Below are positions 9,651 to 18,206 of a DNA stretch of 64,000 nucleotides, piece by piece. The DNA comes from VYFG01 sp965213885 (GTDB taxonomy: Bacteria > Pseudomonadota > Gammaproteobacteria > Arenicellales > Poriferihabitantaceae), in NCBI GenBank assembly GCA_965213885.1, contig OZ243919.1, positions 1,054,001-1,118,000 on the forward strand, in the 5' to 3' direction. Position 1 is the stretch's first letter, and every line of letters begins with the position of its first letter. Below the pieces are notes generated by a model. It ran no database searches. It was not told the origin of the DNA and saw only the letters and a program-made list of their open reading frames with translations. A program made the position numbers and the translations under genes.

Positions 9651-10167
9651 GGCGCCGGGGAAATGGGGAATCCGGTAGGATGTCCCGGAGAAATGCTCTC
9701 CCAGATATTTCAGTGCATCACTTCGACCCGTTCAGAACAAACAAACACCACAATCCCAAGCCAACTTGGCGTTGTACGAAGAGGCGACGACCCGGCAACC
9801 CCAGGTACCCGGGCAAGTCGAACGCTCATGAAAATCGGTTGAAACCGGTGTCAGGTATTGGATACAGTTGGCATGAGGGTTGGATGTTTCCCCACAATGC
9901 AATTTATTCACCAGATGATACCAGCGCCTCCGGATGACTCCGGCCCCTTCTCCAGTGATGCTGCCGGCCCTGCGAAAGGCGAATCCTCCTTGCAGTGATT
10001 GCAAAGTATTCGATCAACGTGATTCGAACAAGACAGTTTGCTATGAATGACATCCAGTGGATCAGGAATAACGGTTCCGGTCCCGGAAACCAGCCACCGG
10101 GACTGCCTCCGGTTCCCGTTGCAGGCAGCTCATCCGCCCTTCGTCGGTTGCAAACAGGGGGCAGGGC
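9651..10167. other. Gap between umuD and the nucleobase transporter
   Basis: The first 80 or so bases still encode the UmuD arm on the minus strand. The rest shows no gene, RNA or terminator I recognise. No clear LexA-type CTGT-N8-ACAG operator was found upstream of umuD, which again suggests decay. Divergent promoters for umuD and the transporter would be expected here. Confidence 0.4.
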
Positions 10168-11922
10168 ATGACCGCGGGCGACACCGACCTGCGGCAGGGA
10201 ATCCGGTACGAGGCGGACGAGAAACCGCCGCCGATGCTTTCGTTCGGTCTCGGTCTCCAACTCGCAATCCTTATCCTGGGCGGCATCGTGCTCACGCCGG
10301 CAATCGTCGTGCGGGCCGCGGGCGGTACCGAGGACTTCCTGAGTTGGGCCGTCTTTGCGGCGGTCATGATCAGCGGCGCGACAACGGTCCTGCAGGCTGT
10401 CCGTCTCGGCCGGTTGGGGGCGGGCTATGTCCTCGCCATGGGTACGTCAGGGGCCTTCATCGCGATCTGCGTGTCGGCGATCGCCAAGGGCGGTCCTGCG
10501 ATGCTCGCGACCCTCGTCTTCGTCTCCGCGCTGTTCCAGTTCGCGCTCGCCGCCCGCCTGTCGCTGTTTCGCCGGATCCTGACACCAACCGTTGCGGGAA
10601 CGGTCATCATGCTGATCCCCGTCACCGTCATGCCGATCATCTTCGGGTTGCTGAAGGATGTGCCCGAGGGAAGTGCCGCATCGGCTGCTCCGGTGAGTGC
10701 GTTGCTGACATTGCTTGTCATCTCCGGCATCGCGCTTCGGGCAACGGGCGCGCTGCGCCTGTGGGCGCCCGTCATCGGTGTCGTTGCAGGCGCCGTCACA
10801 GCCGGGTATTACGGCATCTATGATACGGGCCTGGTGGCGGAGGCTTCCTGGATCGGCCTGCCGCAAGGCTCGTGGCCCGGCCTCGACCTCGATTTCGGCC
10901 CGGTCTTCTGGGCGTTGCTTCCGGGGTTCGTTTTCGTGACGCTGGTCGGTGCCATCGAAACCATCGGCGATTCGGTTGCCATTCAGCGGGTTTCGTGGCG
11001 CCAGCCCCGGGCGGTGGATTTCCGGGCCGTACAGGGCGCGGTGGCAGCGGACGGGATGGGTAACCTGCTGTCCGGTCTTGCCGCCACAGTGCCGAACACG
11101 ACCTACTCGACGGCCGTGTCGGTGACTGAACTCACCGGGGTGGCTGCCCGCCGTGTCGGGATCGCGCTTGGAGCAGTGGTCGTTGTCGTCGCGTTCAATC
11201 CAAAGGCGCTTGCGATGGTGCTCGCAATTCCGGGACCGGTGGTGGCGGCGTACATCACGGTGCTGCTGGCCATGCTTTTCGTGCTCGGGATGAAGATCGT
11301 GGTCCAGGACGGAATCGACTACCGCAAGGGGCTGATTGCCGGCATTTCCTTCTGGGCCGGCGTGGGATTCCAGAATGGACAGATTTTCCCCGAGTATTTT
11401 TCCGGTTTCGCCGGCGGGCTGCTCGAGAACGGAATGACGGCGGGCGGCCTCGTGGCGATCGTCATGACCCTGTTTCTGGAATTGACCGCACCCCGTCGCC
11501 GCCGGCTCCAGGTTCCGTTCGACATATCCGAACTGCCCAGGATCAGGGAGTTTCTCGCGGCGTTCTCATCCCGCAGCGGCTGGGGTGACGAGATGACCCA
11601 GCGTCTTGAAGCCACCGCCGAGGAGACGCTGCTGACGTTGCTGCGGCATGGAGAAGAAGAAGAGGCGGGGGATATGCAGCGGCGCCTGTTGCTCACCGCT
11701 CACAAGGAGACCAGCAGCGCGATTCTGGAGTTCATCGCCGCTCCCGGTGAGGAAAACCTCCAGGACCGGATCGCGCTGCTCGGCGAAAGGGCGGAGGAAA
11801 CCCATGCCGAACGCGAGATATCGCTTCGGCTGCTGCGGCACCTTGCTTCCTCCGTCCATCATCAGCAGTACCATGACACGGACATCGTGACCATTCATGT
11901 GGAATCCCAGGCGATACGCTGA
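10168..11922 (+). CDS. NCS2-family uracil/xanthine permease with C-terminal ATPase-like extension
   Basis: 584 residues. Residues from about 20 to 440 form a nucleobase:cation symporter-2 membrane domain with many hydrophobic segments. They carry the family signature region GDSVAIQRVSW, then QGAVAADGMGNLLSGLA and VPNTTYSTAVS. Such proteins import uracil, xanthine or uric acid across the inner membrane. The family usually ends near residue 450; here about 140 hydrophilic residues follow. They resemble the HATPase fold of RsbW/SpoIIAB-like anti-sigma kinases: an N-box-like stretch EATAEETLLTLL and a C-terminal LRLLRHLASSVHHQQY followed by DIVTIHV. The glycine-rich G1 box is not evident. ATG 10168 is preceded by GGGGGCAGGG. 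Confidence 0.85.
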   Translation: MTAGDTDLRQGIRYEADEKPPPMLSFGLGLQLAILILGGIVLTPAIVVRAAGGTEDFLSWAVFAAVMISGATTVLQAVRLGRLGAGYVLAMGTSGAFIAICVSAIAKGGPAMLATLVFVSALFQFALAARLSLFRRILTPTVAGTVIMLIPVTVMPIIFGLLKDVPEGSAASAAPVSALLTLLVISGIALRATGALRLWAPVIGVVAGAVTAGYYGIYDTGLVAEASWIGLPQGSWPGLDLDFGPVFWALLPGFVFVTLVGAIETIGDSVAIQRVSWRQPRAVDFRAVQGAVAADGMGNLLSGLAATVPNTTYSTAVSVTELTGVAARRVGIALGAVVVVVAFNPKALAMVLAIPGPVVAAYITVLLAMLFVLGMKIVVQDGIDYRKGLIAGISFWAGVGFQNGQIFPEYFSGFAGGLLENGMTAGGLVAIVMTLFLELTAPRRRRLQVPFDISELPRIREFLAAFSSRSGWGDEMTQRLEATAEETLLTLLRHGEEEEAGDMQRRLLLTAHKETSSAILEFIAAPGEENLQDRIALLGERAEETHAEREISLRLLRHLASSVHHQQYHDTDIVTIHVESQAIR

Positions 11923-12129
11923 GCTCTCGCCGGTTTTGTGTATGCAGGACCGGCAGGTAAACGGCGGAATCCGGCAAGTAGGGCAGGCCACGGCGGCATG
12001 GACTGTCAGTCCAGATCTCGGCAGGTTCCGGTAACCGGAACGGGTCCATTGTCCGGTGGACGGATTCAGTGAACGAGGTAGTCCGGCCATTTTGAAATCC
12101 CGCCGGGCCTTTTCGTCAACGGCAATCCA

Positions 12130-13013
12130 TTACTTCACCTGGCGCCTCTCGCGCCAGAAGATCAGCAACCCACCGCCGACGATCAGGAAGACCCCGGGGA
12201 TCAGTCGTTCAAACGGGGCTTCGCCGAAGACCACCCAGCCGATCACGAAGGAGAACGGGATTCCGAAATATTCAAACGGGGAAAGATTGCTCGGCAGGGT
12301 CAACCGGTATGCGGCGATCAGCGAGAAGACCGCCATTCCCCGACAAGTCCCATGAGCACCATCCACATCCAGTCCTCTGCGCTGGCTACCGTGACGTAGG
12401 AGTCGGTGGCAAGCATCAGCAGGAAAGTGAACACCAGGGCGCTGAGCGTGGTGTGGAAATTGATGACTGCCGTGGTGCTTGCGTCGTCGAACAGCCGGAC
12501 AAGCACACTCGCCAAGCCGTAGCAGAAGGCGGCACAGATCGGCAGGAGGGAGACCCACTGGAAAATGTCCCCCCGGGGGTGCATGACCAGGATGATACCC
12601 GCGAAACCGATGATGACCGCAACCCAGCGGACGGTGCCAACATGGTGATGCAGGATGGGTACGGACAGCGCCGTGATGAACAGGGGGCCGGCAAAGGCGA
12701 GCGTGGATGCAGTGGCAAACTCCATCAGGGTCAGGGACAGGTAGAGACAATACTGCGCGCAGGCGATGGAAGCGCCCCGCAGCACGGCGAGCGGCCACTG
12801 GCGCAAACGGAAGCGCGCCGAGCCCCGGAGCCCGGTTCTGGCAAGGTAGATCAGCAACACGCCGGGAATGAGTCCGAAAATGTTGCGGTACATGGCAATC
12901 TGGGGAATCCCGTAGCGGTCGCCGAGAAACTTGATGATGGCGCCCTGGATGTCGAACAGCAGGATGGCGACCAGGATGATCAGCACGGCCCGGGGGAAGC
13001 CGGCATCACGCAT
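12130..13013 (-). pseudogene. EamA/DMT-family transporter, single-base frameshift
   Basis: Two minus-strand frames make one drug/metabolite transporter of about 294 residues with ten membrane helices in two EamA repeats. The first frame (13013 to 12318) covers helices 1 to about 7. The second continues with GMAVFSLIAAYRLTLPSNLSP and ends at 12130. They join at a run of four G (coding strand) at about 12338-12341, where one additional G restores GLVGGMAVFS. The rest is intact, so this may be a sequencing slip. It is the last gene of a minus-strand group, with its ATG two bases after the previous stop. Family members export amino acids, nucleobases or other metabolites. Confidence 0.82.
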
Positions 13014-13015
13014 GT

Positions 13016-13855
13016 TCAGGCGAAGCGGTCAAGGATTGCACGGACCCTGGGCAGCCACCCGTCACCGAAGAGATTGAGATGATTGAGCAGGTGATAGAGA
13101 TTGTACAGTGGCACCCGTTCATCAAATCCCGGCGCAAGAGGGCGGACTTCGTTGTAGGCGGCATAGAGGGGTGGAGCCATGGTACCAAACAGGCGGGTCA
13201 TCGCCAGGTCCGCTTCTCCCCAGCCGTGATGGGCTGCGGGGTCGATCAGGGCGGGACCGTGCGCGCTGAAATGGATGTTCCCGCTCCAGAGGTCGCCGTG
13301 CACCAGCGATGGCTGCTGGGCAGGAATCCACCGCTGCAGGTTGTCCGCCAGCCACTCGAGACGCCGGTGGTCACGGGAAGGCAGCAGGTCGGCATCGTGG
13401 GCCCGGCGCCCCTGGGCTTCGAGCCTGCTGTGCGCGAAAAAGACATGGCCGTCCGTGTGCCGGGTATTGTCCTGGGGGGTCAGCCCGCAGTAATTGTCCC
13501 GCTGAAATCCGAATTCCGCCGCGGTTCGCGAATGCAAGCCGGCCAACTGCCTGCCAAGCTGCTCGGCATCGTCCGGTCCATGCTCCGAAGGGGGCAGCCA
13601 TTCCATCAGGATGAAGGAAGATCCGCAACCGACCACCTCGGGCACACGCACCTCGCCGCTGGCGTCGAGGGCGTCGATTCCATCCCGCTCTGCAAAGAAG
13701 AAGTCAGCCGGTGCGCCGTTGCGGGTCTTCAGGCACCAGCTATGGCCGCCGCGTTCCACCTGGTAAACACGGCATGTGCTGCCGCCGGGTATCGGTGTCA
13801 GCCGGTCAGCAGGACCACCGAGGACGGTCTCGACGGCATCGGGGATTTCATGCAT
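13016..13855 (-). CDS. Fructosamine kinase/ketosamine-3-kinase family protein
   Basis: 279 residues from ATG 13855; a longer reading upstream overlaps the small membrane protein gene and is not family-like. It belongs to the aminoglycoside-phosphotransferase-like FN3K family. An N-terminal ATP-binding lobe (GGSTCRVYQVE, then the Lys in CLKTRNG) precedes the hinge FILMEWLP, the catalytic loop LVHGDLWSGNIHF and the metal-binding ALIDPAAHHGWGEADLAM. Family members phosphorylate sugar-derived adducts on amines, starting protein deglycation. It overlaps the 51-residue membrane protein gene by 8 bases and is followed two bases later by the EamA gene, so the three are probably co-transcribed. Confidence 0.88.
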   Translation of the reverse strand: MHEIPDAVETVLGGPADRLTPIPGGSTCRVYQVERGGHSWCLKTRNGAPADFFFAERDGIDALDASGEVRVPEVVGCGSSFILMEWLPPSEHGPDDAEQLGRQLAGLHSRTAAEFGFQRDNYCGLTPQDNTRHTDGHVFFAHSRLEAQGRRAHDADLLPSRDHRRLEWLADNLQRWIPAQQPSLVHGDLWSGNIHFSAHGPALIDPAAHHGWGEADLAMTRLFGTMAPPLYAAYNEVRPLAPGFDERVPLYNLYHLLNHLNLFGDGWLPRVRAILDRFA

Positions 13856-14003
13856 TTTTCTCCCCGGCAAGAATCTGGAGAATCCTGACCACGACCACGG
13901 CCGACAGCACCAGCAGGCCGAACGGATACACGAACCAGCCTGCAGCCCAGGCACCGAGGGTGAGGGCGAGCAACGACAGAATCAACGCGAGGGGCCAGTC
14001 CAT
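13848..14003 (-). CDS. Small two-helix membrane protein, unknown function
   Basis: A 51-residue frame starting MDWPLALILSLLALTL, with two hydrophobic helices (about residues 4-22 and 25-43) and a short polar tail ending LAGEKNA. Its TGA overlaps the kinase start in the arrangement ATGCATGA, a coupling that argues the frame is real. No family was recognised. The length and topology would suit a small subunit or regulator of a membrane protein, but nothing in the sequence says which. Confidence 0.6.
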   Translation of the reverse strand: MDWPLALILSLLALTLGAWAAGWFVYPFGLLVLSAVVVVRILQILAGEKNA

Positions 14004-14098
14004 GGGCGGATTCTAGCGCCCATGGGCGGGAAGTGTGCGGCTTGCAGACAGCCCATTCGGGCGAAACTCCGGCCGACAGACTTAATTTTAACCCGCCG

Positions 14099-14121
14099 AA
14101 ATCCACCGACCTTGTGGATTT
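14099..14121. repeat. Perfect 8-bp inverted repeat between divergent genes
   Basis: AAATCCAC and GTGGATTT are separated by seven bases, with two more T after the right arm. It lies between the minus-strand small membrane protein gene and yajC, about 120 bases before yajC. The T run would suit a weak terminator in the plus direction, but no plus-strand gene ends here, so an operator is equally possible. Confidence 0.4.
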
Positions 14122-14241
14122 TCTGTGCCGTCGCCCCCATCACTTGGGGTGCGTTGTGGCATAATACCGCGCCTGTTATCGGAGTCCAACCGGTAAAGCA
14201 CAAATTTTTCAATAATTAACCTGTATTTTCAGGGAAATATC

Positions 14242-14679
14242 ATGAACTTTTTCATCCAAGATGCATGGGCCCAGTCGGGCTCCGGTGGCACTGGCGGACT
14301 GATTGGTATTTTGCCGCTCGTCCTCATGTTCGTTATCTTCTATTTCCTCCTCATCCGCCCGCAGCAGAAAAAGGCCAAGGAGCACCGCAACATGGTGGCG
14401 GACCTTTCCAAGGGCGACGAGGTGGTAACCAATGGCGGCGTGCTGGGCCGGATCACCGGTGTCGAGGAAAATTTTGTCACGGTGGATGTGGCGGACGGGT
14501 TGGAGTTGCGGGTGCAGCGCTTCGCCATCGCACAGATGATGCCCCAGGGTACTATCAAGTCGAAGCGGGCCGACAAGCCCAGGAAGTCCGGCAAGTCGGG
14601 AAAATCCGGCAAGTCCGACAGGCCTGAACAGGCGGAACAGTCCGACGGATCGGAGCAGCCGGTGCAGTCAGACCAGTAA
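14242..14679 (+). CDS. yajC: Preprotein translocase accessory subunit YajC
   Basis: 145 residues. A short N-terminus (MNFFIQDAWAQSG) leads into one membrane helix at about residues 22-41 ending in LIRPQQKKAKEH, the family hallmark. A small cytoplasmic domain with GDEVVTNGGVLGRI follows. The C-terminus is longer than usual, with a three-fold GKS repeat and an acidic/Gln-rich tail. YajC binds SecDF and YidC at the inner membrane. It is directly followed by secD and secF. A CATAAT box at about 14159-14164 could be a -10 element, without a convincing -35. Confidence 0.95.
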   Translation: MNFFIQDAWAQSGSGGTGGLIGILPLVLMFVIFYFLLIRPQQKKAKEHRNMVADLSKGDEVVTNGGVLGRITGVEENFVTVDVADGLELRVQRFAIAQMMPQGTIKSKRADKPRKSGKSGKSGKSDRPEQAEQSDGSEQPVQSDQ

Positions 14680-14741
14680 TCCCGTACCGTCCTGTACGGC
14701 CCGGTCAGCAACTAACAGGTAGATAGCGAATCAGAATACCC

Positions 14742-16625
14742 ATGCTGAATAAGACACCCTGGTGGAAGTATATTGTGGTTGCGCTGGTGATGGTGTGCGG
14801 GATGTATTACGCCCTGCCGAACATCTTCGGCAACGATCCCGGTATGACCATCCGCGGATCGCGCGGTCTGTCGCTGAACCAGGGGGCCCTGGAACGGGTG
14901 CAGGGAATTCTCAATGCCGCCGAAATCAGGCCCCTGTCACTGATACAAGATGACCGCGGCATCCGGGTCCGTTTTGCCAGCAGTGAGGACCAGCTCATCG
15001 CCCGGGACGCCATGGCGCGGAATCTCGGAGACCAGTACAGCTCGGCGCTGACTCTGGTGTCCGGTGCGCCGGACTGGCTGCTGAATTCCGGAGCGCATCC
15101 GATGTACCTCGGCCTCGACCTGCGCGGCGGTGTGCATTTCCTTCTGGAGGTGGATATGGAAACCGCCATCGACAACGCCCGGGAGCGGTACGAGGATGAC
15201 ATTCGCCTGGTTCTGCGGGAGGGCAAGCTGCGCTATCGCGGGTTGCGCATTACCGGAGGCGGCGCGGTGGAGGTCACCATGCGCAACGCCGATCAGCGCG
15301 ATGAGGCCGTCAGACTGGTGGAAAGGGAACTGGGGGAACTCGACCTGGAGACGGACGAGGTCCGGCCCGACGTGTTTCGCGCCGACCTCAGCCAGACCCA
15401 GATCGACGAGATCCGCAGGTTCTCGCTGGAACAGAACATGACCGCCCTGCGCAATCGCATTGACCAGCTTGGGGTCGCGGAACCGGTGGTGCAGCAGCAG
15501 GGCGACAACCGGATCGTGATTCAGTTGCCCGGCGTGCAGGACACCGAACGCGCCAAGCGGATCCTCGGCAGGGCCGCCACCCTGGAAATGCGGATGGTGG
15601 ACGAAAAGAACACGGCGGAAGCCGAGCGGAGCGGACAGTCTCCGGCGGGCGCGCGACTGTACAGGTTCCGTGACGGCCGGCGTATCCTGCTCAAGCGGAG
15701 CATCATCTATTCCGGCGACAACATCGTCGATGCTGCGGCGAGCATCGAATCCCAGACCGGGTCGCCCATCGTCAGCATCACCCTGGACGCCGAGGGTGCG
15801 CGCAAGAACAGTCGCATCACCGCAGATAACATCGGCAACCGCATGGCGGTGGTATACGTGGAAAACACCTCGGAGACGGAGAAGGATGCCGAGGGCAACG
15901 TGGTGCTGGGCGACAACGGTGTGCCAAGGCGGGTGAGCCGCAAACTCGAGGAGGTGATCACCGCGCCGGTGATCCGTGACCAGCTCGGCAAGCGTTTCCA
16001 GATTGAGGGCATCGACAGTGTGGATGAGGCGCGGGACCTGGCGTTGATGCTGCGTTCCGGTTCCCTCGCGGCGCCGGTTGAGATTATCGAGGAGCGAACC
16101 GTGGGCCCGAGCCTGGGCAAGGCGAATATCGACCAGGGGTTCCTGTCCGTGGTGGTGGGATTCGTCGTGGTGCTGATTTTCATGCTGGTCTACTACCGCC
16201 TGTTCGGCCTGGCGGCGAACATCGCGCTGACCACAAACCTTGTACTCATGGTTGCAGTGCTGTCCTTTTTCCAGGCAACGCTGACGTTACCGGGGGTCGC
16301 CGGCATCGTGCTGACGGTGGGCATGGCGGTGGACGCCAACGTCCTGATATTCGAGCGAATCCGGGAGGAGTTGCGGAACGGCAATTCCCCCCAGGCCAGT
16401 ATCCACCTTGGCTATGACAAGGCCCTGTCCACCATCGTGGACGCCAATGTGACCACGCTCATCGCCGCCGTGGTGCTGTTCAATTTCGGCACCGGGCCCA
16501 TCAAGGGCTTTGCGGTGACGCTGAGTATCGGCATCCTGACCTCCATGTTCACTGCCATCCTGCTGACGCGGGTGCTGGTGAACTGGTATTACGGGGGCAA
16601 GAATGTCAGGCAGTTGCTGATATAG
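14742..16625 (+). CDS. secD: Protein translocase subunit SecD
   Basis: 627 residues, slightly longer than the E. coli protein. One N-terminal membrane helix is followed by the large periplasmic P1 domain, beginning near the signature YLGLDLRGGVHFLLEVD (residues about 122-138). Five C-terminal helices form the RND-like half, with the conserved GMAVDANVLIFERIREE. With SecF it uses the proton gradient to pull proteins out of the SecYEG channel on the periplasmic side. It lies between yajC and secF in the standard order. Confidence 0.97.
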   Translation: MLNKTPWWKYIVVALVMVCGMYYALPNIFGNDPGMTIRGSRGLSLNQGALERVQGILNAAEIRPLSLIQDDRGIRVRFASSEDQLIARDAMARNLGDQYSSALTLVSGAPDWLLNSGAHPMYLGLDLRGGVHFLLEVDMETAIDNARERYEDDIRLVLREGKLRYRGLRITGGGAVEVTMRNADQRDEAVRLVERELGELDLETDEVRPDVFRADLSQTQIDEIRRFSLEQNMTALRNRIDQLGVAEPVVQQQGDNRIVIQLPGVQDTERAKRILGRAATLEMRMVDEKNTAEAERSGQSPAGARLYRFRDGRRILLKRSIIYSGDNIVDAAASIESQTGSPIVSITLDAEGARKNSRITADNIGNRMAVVYVENTSETEKDAEGNVVLGDNGVPRRVSRKLEEVITAPVIRDQLGKRFQIEGIDSVDEARDLALMLRSGSLAAPVEIIEERTVGPSLGKANIDQGFLSVVVGFVVVLIFMLVYYRLFGLAANIALTTNLVLMVAVLSFFQATLTLPGVAGIVLTVGMAVDANVLIFERIREELRNGNSPQASIHLGYDKALSTIVDANVTTLIAAVVLFNFGTGPIKGFAVTLSIGILTSMFTAILLTRVLVNWYYGGKNVRQLLI

Positions 16626-16646
16626 CGGTCCGACAGGAGACGTATC

Positions 16647-17663
16647 ATGAAATTCCAGCTCGTCAGAAATACCAATATCGATTTTCTCGGCAGGCGCCGG
16701 CTGGCGATGGTCGTGTCCGTGGTTGTCCTGGTGGTGAGCATCGGCGCCATTGCGATCCGCGGCCTGAACTTCGGCATCGATTTCACCGGCGGCACCCTGG
16801 TGGAGGTGGGCTACAGCGATACGGTGGAAATCCAGGGCGTACGTTCGGCGCTGGCCGAAGGAGGATTCGAGGATGCCGTCGTCCAGCACTTCGGCACCTC
16901 CCGGGATGTGCTGATCCGACTCCCGGTAACCGTGGAGCGGGAGGAGGTCAAGGCGGCGGAGCTCAGTTCCGCGGTGATGCAGTCGCTCAGAAGGCCCACC
17001 GGCGAGGTCCTGGCCGAGCAGGCCGGAACCGGAAACCAGCTCTGCAACCACAGTGGCGTAGTGCAGGACTGTGCCGTGCAGATGCGCAGGGTGGAATTCG
17101 TCGGCCCCCAGGTTGGGGATGAACTGAAGGAAAAGGGCGGTCTTGCCATGCTGTATGCCCTGATTGGAATCCTGATCTATGTCACCTTGCGGTTCGAATG
17201 GCGTTTTGCCGTGGGCTCGGTGGTGGCCCTGGTGCATGATGTCCTGATCACGGTCGGGGTGTTTGCGCTGTTCCAGTTGGATTTTTCCCTGGCGGTACTG
17301 GCGGCCGTGCTGGCGGTCATCGGCTACTCCCTCAACGATACCATCGTCGTGTTCGACCGGGTGCGGGAGAACTTCCGCAAGCTGCGCAAGTCCCAGCCAA
17401 TAGCGGTGATGAACCAGTCCGTCAACGAAACCCTTCCGCGCACGCTGCTGACCTCTCTGACCACGCTGTTCGTAGTGTTGTCCCTGTTGGTTCTCGGCGG
17501 GGAGGTGATTCATGGATTCGCCCTGGCGCTGCTGGTAGGCGTCCTGGTGGGCACCTATTCATCCATCTTCGTTGCAAGCCCCACGGTGCTGTCGCTTGGT
17601 ATCAGCCGGGAAGACCTCATGCCGGTGGTCAAGGAAGGTGCAGAGGCAGATACCAGCCCTTGA
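16647..17663 (+). CDS. secF: Protein translocase subunit SecF
   Basis: 338 residues. The N-terminal helix is followed by GIDFTGGTLVEVGY (the SecF hallmark), a short periplasmic domain and five further helices with GYSLNDTIVVFDRVREN. ATG 16647 has AGGAGA about nine bases upstream. It forms the other half of the SecDF complex. A segment near residues 125-145 (GTGNQLCNHSGVVQDC) carries two cysteines in the periplasmic region and is longer than in E. coli. Confidence 0.97.
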   Translation: MKFQLVRNTNIDFLGRRRLAMVVSVVVLVVSIGAIAIRGLNFGIDFTGGTLVEVGYSDTVEIQGVRSALAEGGFEDAVVQHFGTSRDVLIRLPVTVEREEVKAAELSSAVMQSLRRPTGEVLAEQAGTGNQLCNHSGVVQDCAVQMRRVEFVGPQVGDELKEKGGLAMLYALIGILIYVTLRFEWRFAVGSVVALVHDVLITVGVFALFQLDFSLAVLAAVLAVIGYSLNDTIVVFDRVRENFRKLRKSQPIAVMNQSVNETLPRTLLTSLTTLFVVLSLLVLGGEVIHGFALALLVGVLVGTYSSIFVASPTVLSLGISREDLMPVVKEGAEADTSP

Positions 17664-17678
17664 CACCCCCCGGCCCGG

Positions 17679-18188
17679 ATGATGCGCTGCCCCTATTGCA
17701 CCGCTACCGATACCAGGGTTGTCGACTCCCGGCTCGGTGACAGCGGCGATGCCGTGCGCAGACGCCGGGAGTGTCAACAGTGCGGAGAGCGGTTCTCCAC
17801 CATGGAGCAGCCGGTGCTGCAAATGCCCCAGGTCATCAAGTCCGACGGACGTCGGGAACGCTTCGATGAGGGGAAACTCAGAAGGGGTGTCGACCGCGCG
17901 CTGGAAAAGCGGCCCGTGGACAGTGAGATCGTGGCCGCGTCCCTGTATCGGCTGAAGCGGAAAATCGCCCACGGCGGTGACCGTGAAGTCTTGGCCAAGC
18001 AGATCGGCCGGGAGGTCATGGAGGAACTGCGGGAACTCGATGAGGTCGCGTATGTCAGGTTCGCATCGGTCTATCGCAATTTCCAGGACCTTGATGCCTT
18101 CAGCGACGAGGTGGAGCGGTTGCGGGAAACCCTGAGCGACAACAGCAATAAGGTGCAGTTGTCCCTGTTTGTCAACTCCCGGGACTGA
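17679..18188 (+). CDS. nrdR: Transcriptional repressor NrdR
   Basis: 169 residues; the first ATG (17679) or the next codon's ATG could be used. The N-terminal zinc ribbon has CPYC and CQQCGERF, followed by an ATP-cone domain starting near KSDGRRERFDEGKLRRG. NrdR senses ATP/dATP and represses ribonucleotide reductase genes. It sits just ahead of ribD, a common gammaproteobacterial arrangement, and the overlaps or short gaps from here to pgpA suggest one long transcript. Confidence 0.96.
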   Translation: MMRCPYCTATDTRVVDSRLGDSGDAVRRRRECQQCGERFSTMEQPVLQMPQVIKSDGRRERFDEGKLRRGVDRALEKRPVDSEIVAASLYRLKRKIAHGGDREVLAKQIGREVMEELRELDEVAYVRFASVYRNFQDLDAFSDEVERLRETLSDNSNKVQLSLFVNSRD

Positions 18189-18206
18189 CTCGGGCGGACA
18201 CTGTCC

